Shown here piece by piece: positions 6,818 through 15,500 of a DNA stretch of 19,001 nt (position 1 is its first letter; every line of letters starts with the position of its first letter). Location of the stretch: the NCBI GenBank assembly GCA_027347805.1, contig DAIEQP010000335.1, forward strand, positions 1 to 19,001, written 5' to 3'. This stretch comes from Ignavibacteria bacterium (GTDB taxonomy: Bacteria; Bacteroidota; Ignavibacteria; Ignavibacteriales; Melioribacteraceae). The position numbers were made by a program, and so were the translations under genes. The notes under the pieces are model-generated. The model ran no database searches. It was not told the origin of the DNA and saw nothing but the letters and a program-made list of their open reading frames with translations.

Positions 6818-8128
6818 TTACACCGATTCGTTAAAATAATGGGATATTCCCATTTCCAACAATTCTTTTACCGGTCTGCAATCTGCGGCTAGGAGTTTGC
6901 CAGTTCGATTTTTAGCAATTGAAGCACATCCGCCACCGCATGCTAATTGTAAATTACAATCCTTGCATTCAGAAATTGTTGTTACATCACGTTCTTCCCA
7001 AAGTTTTATCAGCTCATCCGCTTTGCTAACTGCTGGATAATAAGTACCAAGTTCTTCACCTTGATTACCAACCGTTGCTGTGCAAGAATAGATATGGCCG
7101 GTTCCATCAAAAGCCCATTCTGTTTTACAGCCAGTGCAGTCGTCAAATAATGGTTCAGGCAATTCTCCGTTGTCAAATAAGAATCTTGAGACTGAAAATG
7201 CAGGTTTATGAAATTCAACAATCTCCGGATGTTCTTTTATCAAAGCGTAAATTGCTTCATAGAATTCAAGACGTGTGAATAATTTGCTTTGAGATGCCTG
7301 GCAATAATGAAGCTCATAATTTCTTCCAAGCTGTGTTTTAAAGTATTGGTTTGTTGTCCAACCTTTTTCTACTGAAAATTTAGCGAGATCAACAAGCGAT
7401 TGTAAATTTTCTTTATCAATTACTATACGAAGATTAATATTGATTCCTTCAGCCAAAGCTGTATTAATACCTTTAATAATTTTTTCGAAAGTTCCGCCAC
7501 CATTTTTTAATGGCCGGCGTTGATTATGCATCTCTTCAATTCCATCCAATGTAACCTGGACTTCTCTTATTCTGTATTTTTTTAGAATTGGTGTGTACTC
7601 TTCCAACGAAAATCCGTTTGTAACAAACGCCGTATCTAATCCATTCTGGGTAGCATTTTGCAATATATATTCAACTGATTTACGGGAAGATTCTGCTAAC
7701 AATAGCGGCTCTCCTCCAAATACAGTAATGTATTTTCTTTTCCCAGCAAATTCTTTTTTGATGTATGAAAAGAATGAATCAATAATTTCATTTGATAACG
7801 ATTGCTTTTCCTGTTCATATCCGGATTGATAGCAATAATCACAGCCAAAGTTGCATGCATACCAGGGTACAAAAAATATTTGTATCTCATCCTTCTCACG
7901 ATTCTCAATAAACTCAAGATACTTGTTCATGTAAATTTTTTTCTCTTCACGCTCATCAATAAGGTAACCTTTTTCGATGTATTCCTGAACATTGATATAC
8001 TCACCAGAAATTATTTCTTTCGCTTTTGCGGGCTCAAGAATATCAGCATTACCGGAAAGAAGATTTACAAGATAGTAATCATCAGAATTTCTGATCTTTG
8101 AAAAGATATTATATTTTGAAAAGTACAT
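6818..8128 (-). CDS. Radical SAM/SPASM peptide maturase
   Basis: This 436-residue protein is built like known RiPP-modifying enzymes. Residues 1-80 form a small N-terminal region that may recognise a leader peptide. The radical SAM domain follows, with C92-x3-C96-x2-C99 (CNFGCDYCY), GGEPLL (138-143) and VTLDG (192-196). The C-terminal SPASM domain has eight cysteines (331, 334, 349, 388, 391, 397, 401 and 417), enough for two auxiliary [4Fe-4S] clusters; its hallmark CKDCNLQLACGGGC is intact. Such enzymes make thioether, C-C or other crosslinks, or epimers, in a short peptide. The gene lies 74 bases after the stop of a 30-residue Cys-containing peptide, with a hairpin between them, which supports peptide maturation. 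Anaerobic SPASM enzymes acting on small molecules or sulfatases are the alternatives. Confidence 0.9.
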   Translation of the reverse strand: MYFSKYNIFSKIRNSDDYYLVNLLSGNADILEPAKAKEIISGEYINVQEYIEKGYLIDEREEKKIYMNKYLEFIENREKDEIQIFFVPWYACNFGCDYCYQSGYEQEKQSLSNEIIDSFFSYIKKEFAGKRKYITVFGGEPLLLAESSRKSVEYILQNATQNGLDTAFVTNGFSLEEYTPILKKYRIREVQVTLDGIEEMHNQRRPLKNGGGTFEKIIKGINTALAEGININLRIVIDKENLQSLVDLAKFSVEKGWTTNQYFKTQLGRNYELHYCQASQSKLFTRLEFYEAIYALIKEHPEIVEFHKPAFSVSRFLFDNGELPEPLFDDCTGCKTEWAFDGTGHIYSCTATVGNQGEELGTYYPAVSKADELIKLWEERDVTTISECKDCNLQLACGGGCASIAKNRTGKLLAADCRPVKELLEMGISHYFNESV

Positions 8129-8161
8129 TCGTTATTCCATTTGATGTTATGATTACCAGAT

Positions 8162-8188
8162 AAAAGAAATCCGGCACTTGGCCGGATT
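8162..8188 (-). terminator. Attenuator-like hairpin between the peptide and maturase genes
   Basis: On the minus strand, AATCCGGC and GCCGGATT form a perfect 8-bp stem (8181-8188 with 8168-8175) around a 5-base loop, followed by TCTTTTA. It lies 15 bases after the peptide stop and 33 bases before the maturase start. Leaky terminators at this position commonly give an excess of precursor peptide over its enzyme. Confidence 0.75.
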
Positions 8189-8202
8189 CCCCGTACTAAA
8201 TG

Positions 8203-8295
8203 CTAGTCGTGACAGCCGGTAACGATTGCCGAGACCTTAGCACAACATTGAGCAATTTTAACATTACTCTGTTTTTTAGAGATGAGAGTCTTCAT
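8203..8295 (-). CDS. Putative Cys-containing RiPP precursor peptide, 30 residues
   Basis: A short frame starts at ATG 8295, 6 bases after a perfect GGAGG; an adjacent ATG at 8298 would add one Met. It stops at TAG (8203-8205). The first 14 residues are Lys/Ser-rich and look like a leader, while the last 16 (AQCCAKVSAIVTGCHD) hold cysteines 17, 18 and 28 plus a His near the end, which looks like a core. I do not recognise it as a known precursor family such as SCIFF, mycofactocin or KxxxW. Support comes from the strong ribosome binding site, the following attenuator-like hairpin, and its position between an ArsM-like methyltransferase and a SPASM maturase in one direction. The coding call rests on context and on the strong start site; expression has not been shown. 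Confidence 0.75.
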   Translation of the reverse strand: MKTLISKKQSNVKIAQCCAKVSAIVTGCHD

Positions 8296-8363
8296 CATCT
8301 ACCTCCGTGTTTTAGTACATCAATAGGACAACTGCATTGGAGTTCAGTTATCATTAAAATTTG

Positions 8364-9005
8364 TTAAGAACAGCAGCAGCTTTTTCTTTTTCCAATAATA
8401 GTAAAACTTGCAACCTGAATTTTTCCCTTATCGTAAGGTTTACTTTCTTCAATTATTTGTACCTCTACAAAGCCAACTTCACTTAGTATTTTCATATACT
8501 CATCTTTCTTTATCGCGCCTGCCCAGCATTCGGAAACAGCAACAGGATCGTTTTTATATTCTTCAGGAACTTCTTCAATTGAATAAATATCGCTGACAGA
8601 AAATCGTCCACCTTTTTTTAGGATGCGATGAACCTCTTTCCATACTTTTAACTTATCCGATGCATGATTAATTGTGCAATTGGAAATTATCAGATCGGCC
8701 TGAGCATCTGCAATATCAATTTGTTCCAGTTCGGATTGAACAAATTTTACATTTGTTACTCCAAATTTTTCTGCATTTGATTTTGCTTTCTCAAGCATTC
8801 CATCAGATATATCAACACCATACACAAATCCATTCTCGCCAACTGATTGCGCCATTCTAAGAACATCATTTCCGCGCCCGCATCCCAAATCAACACAAAC
8901 TTCATTTTGTATTGGCTCTGCAAAATTAATTGCACCTCCGCATGAAAGGCAGCAGCTGCTTTCTGCAAGTTCACTATATCGTTTATTTATTTCTATAGTT
9001 TCCAT
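8364..9005 (-). CDS. Short ArsM-like SAM methyltransferase with Cys-rich ends
   Basis: This 213-residue protein resembles arsenite methyltransferases. It has the SAM motif VDLGCGRGNDVL (38-49), GVDISDGMLEKAK (63-75), ISNCTINHASDK (107-118) in the place of the ArsM SNCVINLSxDK, a GGRFSVSDI strand, and ECWAGAIKKDEY with C160 in the position of the ArsM CxAGA cysteine. An N-terminal SCCLSC (17-22) may correspond to the ArsM AC/CC segment. The protein ends in CCCS (C210-C212). ArsM adds methyl groups to As(III) held by three Cys; the cysteines here fit that chemistry, but the set is not identical and the protein is much shorter than most ArsM. A thiol or peptide substrate is also possible. GGTGAG lies 5 bases ahead of the start. 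It is transcribed 33 bases after the Trx-TrxR gene and upstream of the peptide gene. Confidence 0.8.
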   Translation of the reverse strand: METIEINKRYSELAESSCCLSCGGAINFAEPIQNEVCVDLGCGRGNDVLRMAQSVGENGFVYGVDISDGMLEKAKSNAEKFGVTNVKFVQSELEQIDIADAQADLIISNCTINHASDKLKVWKEVHRILKKGGRFSVSDIYSIEEVPEEYKNDPVAVSECWAGAIKKDEYMKILSEVGFVEVQIIEESKPYDKGKIQVASFTIIGKRKSCCCS

Positions 9006-9038
9006 TCATTCTCACCAAGTGTTGAAATGATTTTTGAA

Positions 9039-10325
9039 TTATGCTTCCAATTCCTTTGAAATAGTAATTGCTGCTATTGTTCCATCAGATACCGCAGTAG
9101 TAATTTGTCTATACTGCTTTCGTGCTAAATCACCCACAGCAAACACATCATCAATATTTGTTTTCATATTTGCATCAACATTAACATAGCCCCAGTTATC
9201 AAGGGTTAACCGGTTATCTAGATCATCAAGATTTGGTTTCATTCCGGCAAAAATGAATACTCCATCGCATTCAATTGTTTTATACTGATGCGTTTTAAGA
9301 TCCTCAACGATCACCTGATTGACAGTTGAGCCATTCTTTACAAATTCTCTCGGCTCATGTTCAAACATGAATTCAATTTTTGAATTTGCGAATGCTTTTT
9401 CCTGTGCAACTTTGTTTGCTTGAAGTTTATCGAACTGATGAACAATTGTTACTTTGCTAGCAAACTTTGTTATGAACAATGATTCTTCAATGGCAGAATT
9501 ACCGCCACCAATAACTACAACATGTTTTCCTTCGTAGAATTTGGCATCGCATGTAGCGCAATAGGAAATTCCCTGACCTTTGTATTCAATTTCTCCCTTT
9601 ACACCAATTTGTCTTGGTGATGAACCAGTAGCTAAAATAATTTTCTTAGCGTGAATAGTCTCGACGCCATCAATCTCAATTGTTTTATTTACCAAATCTA
9701 TTGCCGTTACATCAACGGCCGATCTAAAATTTACACCAGCGGCTTTTGCTTGTTCTGCCATATGATGCATTAACATATAACCTGATATTGGTTCAGAGTA
9801 ACCTGGATAATTCCAAACCATGTGTGTTACCTTAACCTGTCCACCTGGCATATCTTTATCGATAATTATCGTATTTAGTTTTGCCTGTGCAGAATAAATT
9901 CCAGAAGTCAATCCAGCAGGACCTCCGCCGAGTATCAATACATCGCAATGAGATTCGGATTTTTTAAAATCTTTTTTCAACTCGACAGCTTTCACGTCGT
10001 CAATCAATAATTCCAAATTCTTAATAATATCAGCACGTTTAATACCACCAGTCAATCTATTACCAACAAGTTTACCATCTTTATAGAAAAGCAATGTTGG
10101 GGAAGAAGTAACTCCCAATGAAAGAGCCAGATCTTTATTTTCCTGTCTGAAAATTTTTATGAATTTAATATCACTTCCATAAACTTCACTTAGTGCATCA
10201 TACTTACTTGCCAGCGCCTCGCAAGGAGGACATTCAGTTGAATAGAAATCTACAACAACACTGCCAGATTTAAGAACTTCTTCTTCAAATTCAATTGCAG
10301 AAATATTTTTTATTTTTTCGGTCAT
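9039..10325 (-). CDS. Thioredoxin-thioredoxin reductase-like fusion protein
   Basis: Residues 1-109 form a thioredoxin fold with active site C32-P-P-C35 and cis-Pro at 76 (TSSPTLLFYKDG). Residues 126-428 form a low-molecular-weight thioredoxin reductase: FAD motif GGGPAG (133-138), redox pair C256-ATC-259 in SYCATCD, second dinucleotide motif GGGNSA (273-278), and the FAD-binding GD at VFAVGDLARKQYRQ. The HRRxxxR motif that selects NADPH in standard TrxR is absent (the region reads VHQFDKLQA), so NADH or another donor is likely. The domain order is reversed from the well-known TrxR-Trx fusion of Mycobacterium leprae. It probably passes electrons to a local thiol substrate. It is the first gene of the cassette operon, with GGAG 8 bases ahead of the ATG. 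Confidence 0.9.
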   Translation of the reverse strand: MTEKIKNISAIEFEEEVLKSGSVVVDFYSTECPPCEALASKYDALSEVYGSDIKFIKIFRQENKDLALSLGVTSSPTLLFYKDGKLVGNRLTGGIKRADIIKNLELLIDDVKAVELKKDFKKSESHCDVLILGGGPAGLTSGIYSAQAKLNTIIIDKDMPGGQVKVTHMVWNYPGYSEPISGYMLMHHMAEQAKAAGVNFRSAVDVTAIDLVNKTIEIDGVETIHAKKIILATGSSPRQIGVKGEIEYKGQGISYCATCDAKFYEGKHVVVIGGGNSAIEESLFITKFASKVTIVHQFDKLQANKVAQEKAFANSKIEFMFEHEPREFVKNGSTVNQVIVEDLKTHQYKTIECDGVFIFAGMKPNLDDLDNRLTLDNWGYVNVDANMKTNIDDVFAVGDLARKQYRQITTAVSDGTIAAITISKELEA

Positions 10326-10514
10326 TAGAAAAACTCCATCAATTTTAATAGCGAACTCTTGGATAAAGGTAATCAGATATTAATGTGTTAGATGCAACTT
10401 AGAATGAAACGATTCACTCACAATAAAAATTTTATAGCTCTAATTTCACTATCAAAAAGATAAATAATGATAGTTATAGCTATTTACACATGCTTTGGTT
10501 GCTTAGTGCACTGA

Positions 10515-10530
10515 GCCCCGAAACGGGGGC
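10515..10530. other. GC-rich hairpin
   Basis: GCCCCG and CGGGGGC pair around an AAA loop with one bulged G. No T run follows on either strand, so it is not a standard terminator. It contrasts with the AT-rich surroundings and sits 18 bases from the inverted-repeat arm, so it may belong to the same element end. Confidence 0.45.
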
Positions 10531-10547
10531 AAGTACATATTTTGAAA

Positions 10548-10585
10548 AAACTAACTTATTATTGGCACACAAATCGGGGGGCAGG
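10548..10585 (+). repeat. Long inverted repeat, right arm
   Basis: This arm matches the reverse complement of 5115-5152 at 34 of 38 positions. It is followed at once by GTCAAAAGTGTAA, which resembles the AAAAGTGT core of the dispersed repeats at 2341-2395 and 5316-5368. It lies inside the right direct repeat, whereas its partner lies outside the left one, so the two repeat systems are offset. Confidence 0.6.
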
Positions 10586-10700
10586 TCAAAAGTGTAATGA
10601 AGGTCTTTCGGAAGGTTTTGTTTTTTAACCCTGGCATAAGTATTTCAATATTTACAGGATATCCATAAAATGTTTCCAACAATAATATTCTATGGCAAAA

Positions 10701-10839
10701 CTATGTCAAGCGAATTTTTAACTCTTTTATTAATCATAAATTACAAGATTTGGTGGGCTGACTTGTAATCATTCCCGATATATCGGGACGGGTTCGAGTC
10801 CCATCGCCAGCTCTAAAACCCCGATTTTGATAAAATTTC
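10701..10839 (+). repeat. 139-bp direct repeat flanking the central cassette, right copy
   Basis: It is identical to 5505-5643. The copies are 5196 bases apart start to start, and outside the identical core they diverge by scattered changes (for example TTCGGTG against TTCAGGG in the hairpin). The perfect core suggests a recent duplication, gene conversion or selection on the repeat. Confidence 0.85.
10749..10815 (+). pseudogene. tRNA-Thr(UGU) 3'-half remnant, right copy
   Basis: It has the same sequence as the left remnant: anticodon TGT at 10764-10766, the palindrome TCCCGATATATCGGGA at 10773-10788 in place of the variable region, then the T-arm and acceptor 3' strand. The 5' half of the tRNA is missing here too. 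The loss therefore came before the duplication, and neither copy is a reconstituted functional tRNA. Confidence 0.7.
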
Positions 10840-11053
10840 AGGGTTCTTTGTTTTAAAGATTTTTCCTTTCACCCGAATACATCTAGAAATACTGGTTTAA
10901 CCAAGCAGTTTTTGAATCAAGTTTACTATGGTTTTCGGAATCTTCTAATAACCAGTAAATGAAAATAAAATTTTATCATTCGCGACTGGAAAGATTAATA
11001 TTATATACTAACATCAGCATGAAATTAATCTGGTTTTCTTGTGAAATAATTTT

Positions 11054-11392
11054 CTATGAAAAGCTTTTAACCGCCTCATCAACCGAGTTATAATTAGTAA
11101 ATACTGATGTAAGTTTTGTAATTACAAGGAGGCTCTCAATTTTCTCTGTTGCATTTGCAAGCTTAAGTTCTCCTCCGCCATTTTTAACCGTAGTATATAC
11201 ACTAATCAGCATTCCCAAACCGGAACTGTTTACAAATCCGGTATCTTTCAGGTCGATTACAATATTTTTCTTTCCATCAACAAGAAGCTTGCGAATCGAT
11301 TCACCGAATTCTGCATCTTTTGTTCCTCCAGTTATATCACCTTTTAATTCAATTATTGCAGCATTGTACTTCTCAACTATATTAATTTTCAT
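11054..11392 (-). CDS. STAS-domain anti-sigma factor antagonist (RsbV/SpoIIAA type)
   Basis: This is a 112-residue single STAS domain. The phosphorylatable serine is in FVNSSGLGML, with S57 matching SpoIIAA Ser58, and the fold elements IIELKGDI and NIVIDLKDTGF precede it. In partner switching the unphosphorylated form binds the anti-sigma kinase and releases its target; SpoIIE/RsbU-type phosphatases reactivate it. AGAGG lies 6 bases before the ATG. It follows a receiver-phosphatase gene by 38 bases in the same direction, which is the expected partner. No anti-sigma kinase gene is adjacent, so the binding partner is encoded elsewhere or lies outside the window. Confidence 0.9.
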   Translation of the reverse strand: MKINIVEKYNAAIIELKGDITGGTKDAEFGESIRKLLVDGKKNIVIDLKDTGFVNSSGLGMLISVYTTVKNGGGELKLANATEKIESLLVITKLTSVFTNYNSVDEAVKSFS

Positions 11393-11430
11393 TTTTACCT
11401 CTTTTCATATTTGATTTATAATTATTCCCA

Positions 11431-12582
11431 TTACTTAATTCTTGTTGCTATAAAAGTTATATCATCTACCAGATCAGTTCCTTCTGACCATTCCAAAGAT
11501 TTAAGACGAAGGTATTCAATTATTTTATCTGGTAATTCTTCAGCAACAGATAAAAATTCTGAGCTTACTCTTTCGTAACTAAATAAATTGTTTTTTATGT
11601 CAGTCAACTCAGGCAATCCATCACTTAAAATCAGAATGACATCCCCAGATTCAATATTAAATGTATTTGTATAGAAGCTTTGTTCGGCTAATGCACCTAA
11701 CGGCATTGAACTCGATTGATACTCAATTACATTTTTGGTCGAATTTTTATATAAAAAAATTGATGGCATTCCCGCACTGATAAATTTTACCATGTTTGCT
11801 TTTATATTCATCATCGAAAAAGCCATCATCATGCGTCCAAGATTTAAGGATTTGATTGCTTTATTGGCAAGAGCAAAGAATTCATCAAGTTCATGGTGAG
11901 TGGAGTTAGTAATAAAAAGTGTTTTCATTACAGCGACCATTATTCCTGCTCGCATTCCATGCCCAGTAGCATCTCCAATTGCAATATTTATCGAATCATC
12001 ATTATTGATCGAAAAGTCATAGTAATCGCCACCAACCTCACTGGCTGTATTCATATATGCGGATATTTCCAATCCTTTAAACACAGGAATAGATTTTGGC
12101 AGCATCGATAATTGAAGCGCTCTGGCTTCTTCCAATTCTTTTCGTACTGAAATCAATTCATCTCTAGTTTTGAATGCCTTTTTGAGTGCAGAAAGATTAT
12201 CCAATGATTTTTTTATTGTTAACTCGAGATCGGTAAGATCAATCGGCTTTACTATAAAATCAAATGCCCCGCCATTCATTGCTGTGCGAATATTGAATAT
12301 ATCACCATAAGCTGAAACAATTACAGAATGAAGAAGCGGATTGTTAAGTTCTTTAATTTTAGAAAGCAATGTTAACCCATCCATTTCAGGCATGTTGATA
12401 TCAGTTAAAACCAGTTCTATTTCTTTATCGTCACTCAGCTTTTCCAGAGCTTCAATTCCATTCCCGGCAAAAACAAAGCTATATACACCATTCTTTATTT
12501 CTTTTCTGAATTTCTGATTAATCAGTAATTCTAAATCAGGTTCATCATCAACAACTAGGATTCTTGGTACAGTACGATTCAT
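11431..12582 (-). CDS. Response regulator with SpoIIE/PP2C serine phosphatase output
   Basis: This 383-residue protein begins with a receiver domain: D12/D13 in VVDDEP, phospho-acceptor D61 in LTDINMPEMDG, and K112 in VKPID. A helical linker (about 125-160, ending EEARALQLSMLPK) leads to a PP2C-type SpoIIE/RsbU domain. Its metal-binding motifs are VGGDYYDF (183-190), IGDATGHGM (202-210), a VILILSDG strand and a final VDDITFI. Phosphorylation by the histidine kinase encoded immediately upstream probably controls dephosphorylation of the STAS protein encoded downstream. The ATG follows the kinase stop by 5 bases, and no strong separate ribosome binding site is visible, so translational coupling is likely. 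Confidence 0.92.
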   Translation of the reverse strand: MNRTVPRILVVDDEPDLELLINQKFRKEIKNGVYSFVFAGNGIEALEKLSDDKEIELVLTDINMPEMDGLTLLSKIKELNNPLLHSVIVSAYGDIFNIRTAMNGGAFDFIVKPIDLTDLELTIKKSLDNLSALKKAFKTRDELISVRKELEEARALQLSMLPKSIPVFKGLEISAYMNTASEVGGDYYDFSINNDDSINIAIGDATGHGMRAGIMVAVMKTLFITNSTHHELDEFFALANKAIKSLNLGRMMMAFSMMNIKANMVKFISAGMPSIFLYKNSTKNVIEYQSSSMPLGALAEQSFYTNTFNIESGDVILILSDGLPELTDIKNNLFSYERVSSEFLSVAEELPDKIIEYLRLKSLEWSEGTDLVDDITFIATRIK

Positions 12583-12587
12583 AGATA

Positions 12588-15500
12588 TTACTTTTTAATG
12601 TTTTTAGGAAGTTTGATTATAAATTCTGTGAACTTGCCTTCTTCAGTCTCAAAAAGAAGTTCGCCCTTGTGTTCAGCTACAACTATATCATAACTTATTG
12701 AAAGTCCAAGGCCAGTACCCTTGCCTGTAGGTTTTGTAGTAAAAAACGGGGTAAACAAATTCCCTCTTATTTTCTGGGGAATGCCATTACCGTTATCCCT
12801 AATATGTACTTCAATATGGGAATCAGTTTCCATTGTTCTCACTTTTATTTTTGCGGGTTCATCACCATTCAATTCAATTTTCTTTCGATGAGCTTCATAA
12901 CATCCATTTGTAAGGATATTTAAAAATACTCTGCTCATATCTTGCGGGATTACTTCAATTTTGCTGATACGTTTATCATATTCACGTTCAATCTTAATAT
13001 TAAACGTACCATCTTGTGCACGCATACCATGATAAACAAGATTAAGATCCTCATCTAACATTGCGTTAATATCGGTTAACTGCTTTTCACCGGTTTTACC
13101 TCTTGAGTGCTGAAGCATACTGTGCACAATGCTGTCAGCCCTTTTACCATGCTCTCTAGTTTTTTCTGCATTCTGATTAAGGGCATCTAATAGATCATTA
13201 ATTTCTTCCATATTATCGTTTTCAATCTTTGATGACAGTTTATTCAGCTCTTCTCTTAATTCTTCAACCAGGCTAACCGATAGCTCAGAAAAATTATTAA
13301 CAAAGTTCAGCGGATTTTTAATTTCATGAGCAATTCCGGCTGTTAACTGACCGAGTGAAGCCAATTTCTCCTGAGCAACCAGCTGATTTTGGGTGGCTTG
13401 AAGATCCAACAAAGTTTTATTTAATTCTTTATAAGCGTTTGCATTATTTAGCGCAATGCCAACATGTGCTGCAATTGTGCCAAGCAATCGCATATCATCT
13501 TTAGTAAAGACATTTTCATTGGCGGTGCTTTGAACACTTAACACACCGATAATTTCATCCCCTACGGGAATTGGTACACCAAGATAAGAGGCTGAAGGAA
13601 TACCGATTCTTTTAATGCCTAGTTCTTCTGCCTTCTTGTCAACTTCAGTATTTAAAAGTAAAGGTTCTTTTGACAAAATTATTTTCGATGTCAATCCTTC
13701 ACCGAATTTTAGTGGGGGAAACTCTTCGCCATGACCATATGGAAATTCTATAATTTTTTTTTCTTTATTAAGAAGTGCCAGATATACAATATTTGCGTTA
13801 AAGAGAATCCGTACTTTATTGCCAACTAAATTTATCAACTTTTCAATTTCCAGGTGACCTACAATTGCCTGACTTATGCTATTCACAGTGTTCATTTCAG
13901 CTTCACGTTTTTTACTTTCTTCAAGGAGACGTAAAGTTTCGTTGAACAGTCTCGCATTTTCCAAAGCTACACTCATACTATTTGCCACAGTAGTCAATAG
14001 GCGGACATCCGATTCACTGAAAGCATCTTCCTTCTCATAATTTTCGACAAGAATCAAGCCCTTTGTTTCAGCACCTACAATAATTGGAACAAATACAAGA
14101 GATTTGCTGATGTCTGTTCCTGGGATTGCAGTCTGACCAGTAATGCCAAGTTTTGCTTTTTCTTCGGGTGTATTCTTTTTTAATAATAAAGTTTTAGCAT
14201 TCTCAAGTACATATTTTGATAGCGGCGTTGGCGCCATAGATTCGATAACTAATCTTTTCCCATGCTCATACTCGTAAGGAAAATGAAGTGTGTTAGTATC
14301 TTTATCATAAATTCTAATTCCAAGATCCTGGAATCCAAGCGCTTCTCGGAATTTATCCCCAACAAGATTTATGATAGAGTTAAAATCCATTTCCATCACT
14401 AAACCTTCCTGAATAGTATTCAAAATTGAAAGCTCAGCATTCCTTTGTTCGGTTTCATTCAATAGACGATTTGTTTGATCAAACAATCTTGCATTTTCCA
14501 ATGCAACGCTCATGCTGTTAGCAAGAGTAGTTAAAAGACGAACATCAGAATCGCTGAATGCGTTTTCCTTATCCAAATTTTGTAAACTTATTATGCCTTT
14601 TACTTCCTCGCCAACAATCATTGGCACAAAGAGTGCTGATTTTGGTTCTTCACCTATTTGAGTTGGATTATTAAATTCAACTCCCATTCTATTCACATCT
14701 TCATTAATGAGCAATAGTTGCTTGGTTTCAATTAGGTGTTTTCTAAATCCATGTGGTGCTCTTGGCGGCAATAATGTTCTGTCTCCCATTTCGAAGGCGT
14801 ATTTATCTTCAATTAGATTTGTGTGTTTATCATATGTTACAATATCTATCACCTGTGCGTTAAATATTTCTCTAATCTTTTCACCTACCAGCTCATAGAT
14901 TCCATGAATATCAAGTTCTTTTGCCAATCCTTCTTGTACACTGTTAATTACGGAAAGTTCTGCCGTGCGCTGTTCTGTTTCTTTTAACAAGCGATTTGTT
15001 TCATCAAATAACCTGGCGTTCTCCAATGCTACGCTCATGCTATTGCTCAAAGTTGTAAGCAGTCTCACATCAGATTTACTAAAAGCATTTTCAATATCCA
15101 GATTCTGCAAACTAATTATTCCTTTAACTTCATCCCCAACAAGCATTGGCACAAACACAGCCGATTTTGGTACTTCTCCAATCTGTGTCGGGTTGTTATA
15201 CTTTTTAGCTAAGTCGGAAAATTTTTCATTTACAAGAAATACTATCCGGGTATCAATTAATTGCTTTCTGAATCCGTTTGGTTCTCTAATACCAAGCAAC
15301 GTTCTATCACCCTTTTCAAAAGAATATTTATCTTGAATTGTGTTTGTGGTACGGTCGTATGTTACTATATCTATTACTTGAGCATTAAATATCTTTCGAA
15401 TTTTTTCGCCAACGAGTTCATAAATTCCATGTATATCAAGCTCTTTAGCTAATCCCTCCTGCACACTATTAATTACAGCTAATTCTGCAGTTCTCTGCTC

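Larger units (their letters stand above)
10326..11053. other. Gene-free interval with repeats at the right border of the cassette
   Basis: No gene is supported. The part next to 10325 must hold the promoter of the Trx-TrxR operon, but I find no clear -35/-10 pair. Further right are a GC hairpin (10515-10530), the right arm of the long inverted repeat (10548-10585), and the second 139-bp direct repeat (10701-10839). An 8-bp inverted repeat TACTGGTT/AACCAGTA (10890-10897 and 10950-10957) precedes the 3' end of the STAS gene. Confidence 0.5.

Noticed and set aside
7009..7221. Small minus-strand ORF inside the SPASM maturase gene
   Set aside because: It overlaps a well-supported gene in another frame, and its sequence has no recognisable domain.
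5505..10839. Two-unit CRISPR array
   Set aside because: The repeats are 139 bp with a 5-kb gene-containing spacer; there are no short regularly spaced repeats and no cas genes.
10925..11095. Possible plus-strand small ORF running into the STAS gene end
   Set aside because: It has no ribosome binding site or similarity and overlaps a conserved gene on the opposite strand.
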